A program made the position numbers and the translations under genes. The notes under the pieces were generated by a model that saw only the letters and a program-made list of their open reading frames with translations, was not told the DNA's origin and searched no databases. From positions 16,968,691 to 17,032,690 of the forward strand of contig CP154955.1 of the NCBI GenBank assembly GCA_039621445.1: a stretch of 64,000 bases of DNA, in the 5' to 3' direction. This document shows, in pieces, positions 53,702 through 63,554 of the stretch (positions are counted from its first letter, which is position 1; every line of letters starts with the position of its first letter). The stretch is from Euglena gracilis. Taxonomy: Eukaryota; Euglenida; Euglenophyceae; Euglenales.

Positions 53702-53830
53702 GTATGCATCGGTGGCGGCCCGCCCTGGGGGTGGGCTGCCCTCCACCCACAGTAAGAACGGCCGCGTGGCTGGAGGCAGTGCAGTGTACTTGGTGACGAG
53801 GCGCCGCCAGACCCAGGGCCCAACCTTGCC
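53699..53830 (-). CDS. exon, SGNH/PC-esterase-like gene
   Basis: In phase with the exon at 54017 if the GGAAG acceptor (start 53830) is used. It reads GKVGPWVWRRLVTKYTALPP, ATRPFLLWVEGSPPPG, then AATDAYQ. A hydrophobic strand ending in Trp-x-x-x-Ser-Pro follows the Gly-Leu-His block in PC-esterase-like proteins. Two donors are possible: GTGGGT at 53750, or CAG|GTTTTT formed by the MITE end at 53699. I favour the longer form because the WVEGSP segment fits the family and is G/C-ending. Confidence 0.6.
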
Positions 53831-54016
53831 CTTCCTGTGCAGGAAGTGAAAAAAAATGACTGGGGGGGGGGGCACAAGGTTCCCGACGTCGTAAATGGCT
53901 CGGGGGGGGGGGGGGGGCGTTTGTGGTAAAACTTGGGAGTGCCACTGGGAGCGAAGGACTTCCACACACCACACACACGCATGCACACACACACAGGGCG
54001 GCAGAGGAGCTTTCAC

Positions 54017-54131
54017 TGGGGTCTGCTTTGGTGCGGGGCCTCGCTCAGCCATGAAGGCTTGGAGCAGGGCCCGGAACTCGTGGGGGGTGTGGATGTGCAG
54101 CCCGAAGTTCAGCAGCGGGGGCAGGTGCCCG
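54017..54131 (-). CDS. exon, SGNH/PC-esterase-like gene, Gly-Leu-His block
   Basis: A GCGACTCAG acceptor and an ACCCCA|GTGAAA donor. It encodes GHLPPLLNFGLHIHTPHEFR, then ALLQAFMAERGP. Asn-Phe-Gly-Leu-His is a conserved block of PC-esterase/Cas1p-like enzymes. G/C third positions throughout. The Ser-containing G-D-S block expected further upstream was not located. Confidence 0.7.
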
Positions 54132-54939
54132 CTGAGTCGCCAGCGCCATCCCCAGCAACGTCTGTGCTCCGGGGTCCGTTTGGCGGCACGCCGGCACCTT
54201 GGCGCCGGAAAGCCAAAAAGGAATCTGCACTTTCTTAAGAAGAAGCCTGCAGGCCAGGCTTGGTCTGGTCCAAGGGGACGGCCGAAAAAAGGGTGAAAGC
54301 GGTGACCTGGCAAGCACGTCCCGGGGGGTACGGAGGTTGCCCTTGGCGAAGTACTCGCGGGGGGCATTGGTTGCGGCTGCAGGCGCTGGTCGATGTCAAA
54401 CATTGGTCATGGAAACCAACGGCACGGCACATCGTTGTGGACACCGACGACCCCCCCCACCTGTTTGTGTATCTCAGGGGCCTTCGAGGCTGGCCTGACA
54501 CCGATGACACTGAGGCTGGGGGAGAACAGCGCCTGGCTGTGTTTCTTGTTCCCCAGCCTGTGCGATGGAAAGGTCCCTCGGGGGAGGGGGGGACAGGGAG
54601 GTTGCTGACGCAGATGCTTCTTTCGGAGAAACCCCAGCTGCACTCTGCCTGCCAGGGTGCAATCCCTTCCGACTCCTTCTGCCTTTTTTTTGTTGTGCCT
54701 GCACACAAACATTGAAAATGCCATGCCACCCATTGAAAAGCCAAACCCTTTCGAATCTTCCTTTTGGGCGAAAACGCAGGCTGCGCATCACGCTTTGCGC
54801 GGTCAGTCAGCGCTGCAGGTTGCACCACCCATCGCCCTCAGGACGTGAGCTATTTCGGCCACCCCCCTCCCATGAGGCAGGTGTCCATGCGGGAAGCAGG
54901 TTGGGGGAAGATGCGGGCAGAGGGGCCTCTGCCAGATGC

Positions 54940-55105
54940 GTTCCTTTCACGGCGATGGAGGCGTTGTACTTCGGATGGCCGCTGCCCCGGCCCACGGCTG
55001 GCCCGCCCAGCCTTGGGAAACGCCGCAGAGGCGATGCGGAGTGTGTCCACGGGGGCCGGACAAACGCCCTCGGCTTTACGTGGAGTACAGGCTGCAGACA
55101 AGCAA
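54940..55105 (-). CDS. possible exon, uncertain
   Basis: A minus-strand frame includes GHPKYNASIAVKGTHLAEA with an N-A-S sequon and a possible CGGGGCAG acceptor, in a locally GC-rich stretch. Borders and product are unresolved. It could be an upstream exon of the esterase-like gene. Confidence 0.25.
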
Positions 55106-55129
55106 GCACCTATAGTTGACCCCCAGATT

Positions 55130-55195
55130 TTCGCCATTTTCGGCCATTTTCGGCCATTTTCGGCCATTTGCCATTTTCGGCCATTTTTTCCTATA
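55130..55195. repeat. TTTTCGGCCA tandem repeat
   Basis: Five or more TTTTCGGCCA units; a similar short array lies at 57148-57205. Confidence 0.8.
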
Positions 55196-55199
55196 GGTG

Positions 55200-55865
55200 G
55201 GGGGTAAAGCTGCCTTAAAATTCTTTCACACCAACAATACATTTTGATCATTCAGTCAACATACAAGCAGTCGTGAAAAGCTAACGCATCCAAGGAGGTC
55301 CGTTTGGAATGGGTGCTCAGGGATTAAAGAGGTCAAAGAGTTTTTTGTTGCAATATGCAAATGCAAGGTTTTGGGAATAGGCTTCTTTTTTCCTGCCAGA
55401 GAGGCTCTTGTCCACTTTGGGTCTTTTTTTGCTGGGGGTTTTTGGGACGCTTCATGAGAGTGGTTGGCACATGACATATTAACCACAATGGTGGATGGCA
55501 TCACCAAAACTGGTGCTTTTCTCTTCAAGCCTCTTGGCGTGTATGCTTTTCACAAACAACTTCCCCTCACCTGTTCCAACTTGATAACCCAAGCAACATT
55601 GTTTGATGGTTGCACTGCTATATCCCATCCACTTGTGTGCAATAAAACAAATCATACCTTTAACAGAGAAAAAAACGCTTCACATACTTTGCCTAGTTGC
55701 ACCTTGTCACCACAATTTTCTGAAATGTCATCAAAACCATCGGCTTTGGCCCAAATAACCCATTTGGAGGTGGTTCGTTGAGCAGAATGTGCAAGCAAAG
55801 AAAAGCAAACAAAAGCAAGCAAACATGTGATCGGTCCATAATGTTGAAATATTGACATCAAATAT
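55200..55865. other. no gene recognised
   Basis: AT-richer spacer; short frames on both strands without bias. Confidence 0.4.
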
Positions 55866-55869
55866 GCTC

Positions 55870-56392
55870 ACCCAATGTCTGCATCTTGTTCAACATCGCA
55901 TCTCGCCCAGCATCTACATCTTGTCCAATATCTACATCCATTGCATCAGCAATCACTGCATCTTGTCTGGTGTGTGCATCTTATCCAATACCTGCATCTT
56001 GTCAAGATCTTAATCTTGTCCAGTATCTGCATCCACTGCATCTTCTCCAGCATCTGCATCTTGTCCAGCATCTGCATCTTGTCCAGCATCTGCATCTTCT
56101 CTAGTGTCTACATCTTGTCCAGTGTCTGCATCTTGAACAACGTCTGCATCTTGTCAATATCTGTATCTTGTCCAACATCTGCACCTTGTACAGCATCTGC
56201 ATCTTGTCCAGTGTCTACATCTTGTCCAGTGTCTGCATCTTGTTCAGCATCTGCATCTTGTCCAGCATCTGCATCTCATACAGCATCTGCACCTTGTCCA
56301 GTGTCAACATCTTGTTCAGTCTGCATCTTGTTCAGCATCTGATCCATTGCATCTTGTCCAGTATCTGTAATCACTGCATCCACTGGCTCCCA
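55870..56392. repeat. about 18-bp minisatellite (CATCTTGTCCAGTRTCTG)
   Basis: Roughly 25 degenerate units of 18-21 bp. Because 18 is a multiple of three, a 155-codon open frame spans it on the plus strand, but its Cys-Pro-Val-Ser periodicity only mirrors the repeat. Confidence 0.9.
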
Positions 56393-56394
56393 GC

Positions 56395-58110
56395 CTAGCA
56401 AAATGACCACAGAAACCCAAGAAAATGACCACAAAAAAACTAAAATTGACCGCAAAAGGCCCCAAAAAGCAATCAAAATTACCTAAAATGGCTTCAAATA
56501 ACCTAAACTTGCCCAAAAACACCAACATGTCCACAATTGTGAAAAGAAAAATAAAGCAAAATCACCAAAATGGCAACCTAAAATGTGCTCATATTGACCC
56601 AAATTAACCAATAATTTGCCCAAAAACATCCAGTGCAAAAGATCCCCCCAAAATTAGAAAAATACAAAATGGCAACTGGCGAAAATGCCTTAAAATGTTT
56701 GCTCTCGAACCAAATTCAATAGTCCAATATTTCCAATCTGATGCCAAAAAATATCAGCTTTGCAAAAATTCAACCCATTCGGCCATGGCCAAGCATGGGG
56801 TTGAGGGAGAATTAATTCCAAAAATGGGTTTAATTTCTTCACAAATCCACAATTGCCAAAATTCAAGGAAAAAGAAATGTTAGCATGTATCGCCTTTTTG
56901 TCGCCGATTTTTTCTGAATGCCCCACATATTCAGCTTTGGCCGTATACCCCATTCGGCACCTATTGCTCCGCTGGTTCTTTGAGCAGCATTGTTTAGGCA
57001 GGGCCAAAAACACATAAAGAAATAACAAATAGGTTATGAAGAAATTGCCCCTCAGGGAAAAGAAGACTGTTACGCAAAAGAAAAGGAAAAACCCAACAAA
57101 TTAAGACAGTTCGAAAAAAAAGAAATTGGCAAAGATTCTTTTCGGTTTTTCGGCCATTTTCGGCCATTTTCGCCATGCACACTCGGGCATTTTCGGCCAT
57201 TTTTACTAGAGTGTGCTTGGGGACAGTACGGGGGGGGGGGGGGGGGTGGGGGCAGTGAAACACCTGTGAAAGGCACGTTCCACACGGCGAGAAACGTTTT
57301 TTATTTTCACGCTGTGTTGCATTTGGCCGGGATGCAGCATAAAGCCTTCTTGTTCTGGGGAAGCACTTCCTAAAGAATAAACCTCTCGGTGCATCCTTAA
57401 CTCATGAACATCCCTCCCTTTTTGGGCCGCTTTTCCACATTTAGCAAAATCGCTGGATCTGGAAAGGTTGATGCACTGGTGGAGACTGGGCCCCCTGACG
57501 AAATGATCTGGACATCGTTTAACATACAAGGTTACAATAAATCGGCACGCGAAAGCGGAGCCAAAGAAAAATTTTTACGTAATTTTATAGGCGTTCACTG
57601 AGGAAACGCCTTTACTTTTTTTTAAATTTTGCCGTGTAAAGTTCTGGCCGGCCCTTTTTTTAAATCACACTTCCCACCCCCCCCTTTATAGGTAGGATCC
57701 ATTCACTGAAGCGATTTCAAGATGCAATTACTCAAAAAAAAAACCAGAAACCATGGTTGGCACAGCTTCCCTGACCACTCAACTGCTGCTGCCCTGATTC
57801 ACACTCCAGGCAGTGTCCATGGTATGGTTAGCTAACAAACGGCATACGGGGATTACAGTTGAGAAATGATGGGGGAAATAAGGTGGTTCCATCGTTTTTC
57901 CCAGTCCCATTTATTTCATTTATTCATACTCACTTATCCTGCATATTCAAACCCAAAAACCATCTCCACGTTCAGATGAATTTAGCCTGGCACCAACAAA
58001 ATACCTTTTCAAAAGAAAAATTCTTTCCACTAAAGAGACCAGTGCCCACGTCATTTTGAAAGGGAAATTGGACTTTCAGCCAAAAAATACACAAAAACAT
58101 TTTGTGAGAA
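56395..58110. other. AT-rich intergenic or intronic stretch
   Basis: No codon-biased exon. A segment near 57.55-57.66 kb (GGCGTTCACTGAGGAAA, AAAGTTCTGGCCGGCCC) recurs at 58.76-58.83 kb. The segment at 58.06-58.14 kb (GGACTTTCAGCCAAAAA, ATCTTGTGT) recurs at 59.37-59.43 kb. Both are dispersed direct repeats. Confidence 0.45.
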
Positions 58111-58119
58111 AGTTTTTCA

Positions 58120-58393
58120 TCTAAATATATCTTGTGTGTCTGAAGCTAGTGGTGGCAATTTGTTGGGCTGAACTGGAAAATAGGTTGTTCAAATTCTCTA
58201 TGGGGGTTCGGCACAAACAGGGGCGACAGTTTTGGGGGTCAGGGAGGTCAACTCCCTGCCTTCCAACCCCCTCCAGGATTTTGGCTTCAGCCAAGGCATG
58301 CACAGGGGCAGCGCAACCCCAGCAAAGCCACATAGGCGAGTCTTGCCCTGCTGACAGGTACAGGCCTGGAACATCCGCGGGGAATACCTGCAC
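58120..58393 (-). CDS. open frame of 90 codons, uncertain
   Basis: Contains QVFPADVPGLYLSAGQDSPM, then CWGCAAP and CRPCLC. The paired Cys could bind metal, but codon usage is balanced and no splice frame was fixed. May be chance. Confidence 0.2.
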
Positions 58394-58904
58394 AAGTTGG
58401 GGAGCATGTATGCATGTGTGGGATGCATAAACCGGGGGGTATCAGAACTGGGAACAATTGCTGACGGGAAAAATTCTGCTGGGAAAAATATTGGACAAAC
58501 CCTTTAAATACTGTGAAAAATGCTTGAACGCTCGCTTAAACGGCTGGGGAAAATTCTGAACGAAAAATTCTGTTTGAGGGAAATCACAAATCCAAAATCC
58601 AAAATCCAAAAAAAATTGATAAAATACTAAAGTCCAAATTGCAAAGAAAAGCAAAAAAAGACATTGTTTCAATTTGAATGATCAATACACCTACTGAAGA
58701 TGCTGAAGAATGATCTGGAACAAAAATACATTACAATAATCGGCGCAAAGCGCCAAAGAAAAATTTTAGGCGTTCACTGAAGGAAATTGGATTTTTCTTA
58801 AATTTGCCGGGAAAGTTCTGGCCGGGCCCTGAAAATGCAGGAAACCCCTGGACAAAATTTCATCCAGAATTTTCCCACAACAAGTTTTCCCACTCGAGTT
58901 TCCC

Positions 58905-59095
58905 CCCTCCCCCCATGTGCAGCCTTTGCAGGTTTGGAAACGAAAGTGGAAACGCCTTTGAGGGACAGGGCAGGCCAATAGGCGGTGGCGGCGCTGAGGT
59001 GGCACAGCTCTCCCGACGGCAAGGGGCAGGTTTCTGCCCCGTACTTGGCCTCAGGGAGCCCAGGCAGTTGCCACCCCCCGAGCTCCAAATGTGGA
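58905..59095 (-). CDS. possible exon, uncertain
   Basis: A GC-rich minus-strand frame reading GGWQLPGLPEAKYGAETCPL, then AATAYWPALSLKGVSTF. Two of three frames are open, so the call is weak. Confidence 0.25.
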
Positions 59096-59611
59096 ACAGG
59101 TGGGTAGGCACAAGGATGGATATTGATATTGGGTTTAGGGGGGGTCCCGATAAATTTGGATAGATTGACGCCCCGATATCCTCAATTAAAGTTGATATCC
59201 AAAAATCTCCCAAAAAAACAACAAAAAAAGAACGTTACCTCCCCCCAATAAAGCCGATATTTCACGATATTTTTTTTCGGGATCCAATAAATTAAAGATT
59301 TTCGATTAACCCGATAAGGACCGATATTCAACATCCATACTTCGTAGGTATTGGGGGAGGGTCAATTGGACTTTCAGCCAAAAACATCCATTTGGGAGAA
59401 AGTTTTCATCTAAAATATATCTTGTGTTCTGTGGTGTATTCGGGATTGATTTTTCAGGGGGTTTCGGAGAGTTTTTAGGACCATGGGGTCGGCACCAAAC
59501 ACCCATCCAGGTTTGGGGGGTCCGGGGGGAGGGGGGGCTGTGCTGGGCCAGCACCAATTTTATTTCAGCAGACCCATCACTGTGAGGCTGGACACCCCAA
59601 GGGGTACCCAG

Positions 59612-59759
59612 CTTACCCACCCCCCCCCCTTGTCGTACGACCGGGTTCCTGCAACCTGCGACCGGGGGGGGGGGGGGTCGTAGCACCCCCATAACCTGCA
59701 ACCTGCGACCGGGGGGTGGTCGTAAATGAGGGGTGGTCGTACGACAAGGGGGAGGTAAG
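59612..59759. mobile_element. TTGTCGTACGACC-ended MITE (148 bp)
   Basis: Left C-TTACCCACCCC..CTTGTCGTACGACC and right GGTCGTACGACAAGGGGGAGGTAAG are inverse repeats of about 25 bp. The interior is GGGTTCCTGCAACCTGCGAC, then AACCTGCAACCTGCGACC, shared with 51.65-52.07 kb. Target duplication not evident. Confidence 0.75.
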
Positions 59760-60059
59760 ATATGCCAAGAATCTGTCAGCACTTCACACCAAAGAAAAAC
59801 CCACCAAAACAGAGGAGCCCCCTTGTGCTTTGGTGCCCACTCAGCGCCAACCCCAAGCCTTCCAGAACAGGGGGTTGGGCCAAGACCCATGCACTCGCCC
59901 CTGGGTTAAGATCGAAAGTGAACCTTGGAGTCCATGCTCTCCCAGTTTCTTGGGGAAGCGTCGAAACTGAAGAAAAAAATAACTCGGGGGTGGTTTTATG
60001 GACAGCGGAAGAGGCCGGGGAGGGCGGAGTCAGCGGCAAACACCAGGGGCAGGGAGGTA

Positions 60060-60152
60060 TTCCGGTCGGCCGAAAATTTTATTCCGGGGTTTTATTCCGG
60101 TTTATTCCGGGTTATTCCGGTTTATTCCGGGATTTATTCCAGTTTATTCCGG
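60060..60152. repeat. TTTATTCCGG decamer tandem repeat
   Basis: Seven or so near-perfect units of TTATTCCGGT/G; a second array is at 61635-61712 and a weaker one at 48.93 kb. Confidence 0.9.
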
Positions 60153-60207
60153 TCAATTTCTGTCTGAATGGACATAGAATTTTTTGAAATACAATTGGGT
60201 GAGGCGC

Positions 60208-60624
60208 TCACTTGGGCTTCAGGAATAGAGATGCATTCCTTGATTGCCCACCCCGCCAAGTGGTCACTTCGCACTTGGTGATGCGGGTCTGCACACCACA
60301 GCAGACCCCGGCCTCTCCGGGACAAACAAGCAGGTGAAAAATGGTGCTCCGGGTTTTCTCTCGAGACGGGTCCCTGGCATCGCTGTCTCTTTTCTTCCCA
60401 AAAATTGTCCCACTGAGTGTCTTAGGCCCTGTTGTGTCTCCCTCATTTTTGAAGCCTTGACTGTGTTCCCCAGATGGTGCTACACAGGCCAGGTGACTTT
60501 TGGCCCGTTTTGTTGCTTTTTTAGGCTCTGCAATCTGTCCGTGAAGATTTGCCTGCTGAGGTGTCCGCTTCGGCGCAACAGCCATGCTAATTTTGAATTT
60601 TGAAAATTTATATTTCCATTGCAC
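60208..60624 (-). CDS. intact open frame of 138 codons, unknown protein
   Basis: An internal Met opens MAVAPKRTPQQANLHGQIAE, a basic region, then REKTRSTIFHLLVCPGEAG and TKCEVTTWRGG, ending SLFLKPK and a stop. It is one of the few non-repetitive long frames in the window. Composition is balanced, not G/C-ending, so it is unlike the exons nearby. The Cys/His-containing end could be a zinc-binding fragment of a mobile-element gene. No family recognised. Confidence 0.35.
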   Translation of the reverse strand: MQWKYKFSKFKISMAVAPKRTPQQANLHGQIAEPKKATKRAKSHLACVAPSGEHSQGFKNEGDTTGPKTLSGTIFGKKRDSDARDPSREKTRSTIFHLLVCPGEAGVCCGVQTRITKCEVTTWRGGQSRNASLFLKPK

Positions 60625-60639
60625 CGTGGCGCAATATAA

Positions 60640-61600
60640 CTCTTAAATTTTCATTCCACATGAGCGTGTTTTCTTTGCGGATGCGCAATGAAAACACATG
60701 TTGACGCATATGTTGTTATTATTGCCCAAGTGGGTAATGATCCCCCCATTTTAGAATCACAAAAAAAATTCAGTGTGGTAAATCCCCCTTCCATTTTTTC
60801 TGCGGGGGCAAGGAAAAACAAGATGGTTCCAAATGTCTTGGCACCCTATCAAGTTATTTGTGGAGGGGGTTTATGAATTAAAATTAAGCCAAAGCTCAAT
60901 GCTTTTCATTTTTGTAATGAAAAAAAAGTTTGTGCCATGGCGCAACTGCGCAATGGAGTTCCCTTGTTTCATTACCCGGCGCTTTGGGGTTATGCACACT
61001 GGGCCCGGGGATCCCTGTTCCCGTACATTGTAGAGGTCCAAGTCGTTCTTTTCGTCCTAACCTGGGGTTTTGAACCTTTTTCAAAATGGATCACAGGCTT
61101 AAAAACACCAAGAGGGCCTGTTTCCTGGGTCCCAATAACCGCAAATGATGTACGTGCCACCGTGGAGGGTCCCCACAGAACCAGAGGGCCAAAAAGGGTG
61201 GGTTTCACCGCCGGGTTTCAAAAAGAATGCAACGTTGCGCTTAAGCGCAATGCAAATATCAAAACCTTCGGTGCGAGTTAGGCCGCCTAAGAGTGTTATT
61301 ACCCCCTGATTGAAAGATGATTCGCTTTGTCCAATGGGATCCCTGCCCCTAAAAATCGGCGTTTATATTGTCCTAGTTCATGTCTCTTCAAAAAGAACTC
61401 AGGGACAAACATTCACTAAGTGCAGCCCCACAAGTGGGGAGAAAATCCAAACAAAAAATGCATTCACCCAGGGGGAAAAACAGGCAAAATGAAGGTGTGC
61501 TCCTGATATTAAGTGCCAAACTGTGCTACGCTTGCGCTCCTTTGTTGCTGTTGTGATTTTGAAACCTGAAAATATATCAAACTTCACCTTCATTGCCTTT
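60640..61600. other. GCGCAA-containing stretch, no firm gene
   Basis: Several GCGCAA motifs, including a CCATGGCGCAACTGCGCAATGG dyad (about 60935-60956) and the perfect palindrome TTGCGCTTAAGCGCAA near 61233-61248. Plus-strand frames at 60688 and 60937 are open but unsupported. Confidence 0.35.
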
Positions 61601-61634
61601 GTGCCTTGCAGAATTTTCAAGCCATTGGCTGGCA

Positions 61635-61712
61635 CTTTTATTCCGGTTATTCCGGTTTATTCCGGTTTATTCCGGTTTTTGCCATTCCGGTTTATTCCGG
61701 TTTATTCTGGAC
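61635..61712. repeat. TTTATTCCGG decamer tandem repeat, second array
   Basis: Six units identical or nearly so to those at 60060-60152. Confidence 0.9.
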
Positions 61713-61714
61713 TG

Positions 61715-62095
61715 GAATATCTCCCTGCCCCTGCAAACACTGTGCTTCCGGCCGCAGGAAGGACTGCAGCTTCCTTCGTTGACAGCTACTAAGGGTGTAA
61801 AACCGGGGGGGGGGGGATATGCAACTTGGCCCTTCAAATTATGCAAGTCAAAAAAAATGCAAAAAAATGCAAATTTCGGAAAAACCTGATTATGCAAAAA
61901 AAATGCAAATTATGCAAGTTGCATATTCCCCCCCTGGTAAACCCCCCAATAGAAGCGCGGGGCCGCTACAAGCGCAGGGCCCAAATAAAAGCGCATCCCC
62001 CACCGCCAGAGGCGGCGGTCCACTGTAAGTGCACCCGTTCTTCTCTTTGGGGGGGTTATGGCGGAAGGCGGACCATCGTTGGGCAAGGGGGGGGG
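61715..62095. other. no gene recognised
   Basis: AT-rich tandem ATGCAAATT/ATGCAAAAAA motif at 61.82-61.93 kb, then GC-rich sequence leading to the exon at 62102. Confidence 0.4.
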
Positions 62096-62101
62096 GTGAA
62101 C

Positions 62102-62214
62102 CCCCTGGCCCCACTGCAGCGCCTCCCACTTGATGCGGTACGACACCGTCGTGGCGCCATGCAGGCTGCACACCACTGCCACGAAGAACTGCTCCGAGAG
62201 GGGGCCGGGCTGGG
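62102..62214 (-). CDS. internal exon, unknown protein
   Basis: The minus strand reads GPLSEQFFVAVVCSLHGATT, then VSYRIKWEALQWGQG, with uniformly G/C-ending codons and a G|GTTCAC donor. The acceptor is CCCCCAG (62215-62216) inside the target duplication of the adjacent MITE, or the next AG five bases on (exon start 62209). Beta-strand-rich; possibly extracellular. Family not recognised. Confidence 0.65.
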
Positions 62215-62221
62215 CTGGGGG

Positions 62222-62343
62222 CAGGGGTTTTTTTTTAAGACCGGAGGGGTCCCCCCACCCACCCCCCCCCCCGGGGGGACCAAAAAAATGGCGGAAAATC
62301 ACGAAAAAGTGCTAAAAATAGCACCTTTTCAAAAAAAACCCTG
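62222..62343. mobile_element. hAT-like MITE, copy 5 (122 bp, internally deleted)
   Basis: Starts CAGGGGTTTTTTTTTAAGAC and ends TTCAAAAAAAACCCTG. The perfect 8-bp duplication GCTGGGGG lies at 62214-62221 and 62344-62351. It retains the TGGCGGAAAATCACGAAAAA and GTGCTAAAAATAGCAC interior. Confidence 0.9.
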
Positions 62344-62631
62344 GCTGGGGGGAGGGGTAGGGGGGCGGCACCGGGGGGGAAGTTTGGGGGGAAGTCAGGA
62401 TTTTGAACTTTGCAAAATCTGGCAGTCTCGCACCGTTTCAAGGGAGGTCTTGCGCTATTTCGAGGGAGTTTTGAGGAAATTTGAGCTTCGGGTTCAGTTT
62501 GTTTTACTGGCGCACTATTTCCCACCCCCCCCCCTCCATTCCAACGTCCCTGCAGACTTCATTTTGAGTTTCGAAAATCCTAAGCAAATCTGTCGAACAA
62601 CCACCAGCTGGTTGGAGGATCCCACTGGGAA

Positions 62632-62880
62632 ATTGCTCATTTCACGAACGCAAAGGAGGGGGCATCAAATAGTGGTCCAGGAACAAATCAGTGGCGCAGG
62701 CGAAGAACTGCGTTCCGAATCCCCCGAGAGCTGCCAAGGACTCCGGAAGAATCGAGGGGGTATTGAGGTTGCAGCGTGTACGCATGCACCCAGCACAGTT
62801 CACCCAATGCGCGCTGCAGGACTGCGGGGCTCGCCCAGTGACCTGTGGGACCTCGATGAGCGCAAGGCACGGTCGTAAAA
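62632..62880 (-). CDS. putative exon, unknown protein; source of an inverted duplicate
   Basis: Two minus-strand frames are open. One reads LQRALGELCWVHAYTLQPQY then GSSRGIRNAV; the other ESLAALGGFGTQFFACATD then LFLDHYLM. The first is preserved in the inverted copy at 63.11-63.25 kb (AYTLQPQ and LGSSRGIRN). Borders not fixed; product unknown. Confidence 0.35.
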
Positions 62881-63104
62881 AGACCGGCATCGAAGCAATA
62901 CAAAGCACAGATGTGTTGCGGAGTGGAGTGGGTTCCGCGAAGGCACACTGCACAGCTGCTTAACGGGCGATCTGGCTTCGAATAAATAAAACACAACCCT
63001 TCAGTTCCCCCACGCAATCATCCACAAACATTTAATGGGATTTGGGATCAGGTGATTGTAAGCCCGTCTCCACGGTTCCTCACACTTTGGGTGATGCTGG
63101 ATCA

Positions 63105-63255
63105 TGGGTTCACTGCGTACACGCTGCAACCTCAACCCCCCTCGATTCTTCCGAGTTTAAACCATCTTGGCAGCTCTCGGGGGATTCGGAACCAAATTAC
63201 TCCTTTTGCCTGTCCCATTGACTTGGTCCCGTGGACCCCACTGCTATTTGATAAC
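63105..63255. repeat. inverted copy of 62.64-62.79 kb
   Basis: TACACGCTGCAACCTCAA, CCTCGATTCTTCCG and GGCAGCTCTCGGGGGATTCG are the reverse complement of sequence at 62700-62790. Weaker similarity continues (CATTGACTTG/CACTGATTTG). Separated by about 320 bp from its partner. Confidence 0.8.
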
Positions 63256-63344
63256 ACCACTACTGCACGGCTGAAAAGGAATTCCGGGTCCCCCCCCCCC
63301 TTCACGGATCCGCCGGCGCCCCGTTTTGGGCCGCCAACCCATTG

Positions 63345-63510
63345 ACTTTCGGTCAAAACCGGGTCAAAAAAGTCGAAAAAATCGAAAATTCTTTTTTGCC
63401 CAAAACCACGTTTTTTGGCCTCCCGGACCTGGAAAAAGTGTTTTCGAGCCGACCCCTGCCACCCAGCTTTGTTCTGAATCCCTTACATTTTAATCGAAAA
63501 ACGTGATAGA
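63345..63510. repeat. inverted copy of the foldback-element interior
   Basis: Reverse complement of 49480-49640: CATTTTAATCGAAAAACG, CCCTGCCACCCAGCTTTG and TTTTGCCCAAAACCACG occur in matching order. Confidence 0.75.
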
Positions 63511-63554
63511 GGGGGCACAAACGGTCTACAGAAGCGGAGGGGAGAGATTGGCAC

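Noticed and set aside
55875-56342. 155-codon frame with Cys-Pro-Val-Ser periodicity
   Set aside because: The period mirrors the 18-bp minisatellite; no conserved start context or codon bias.
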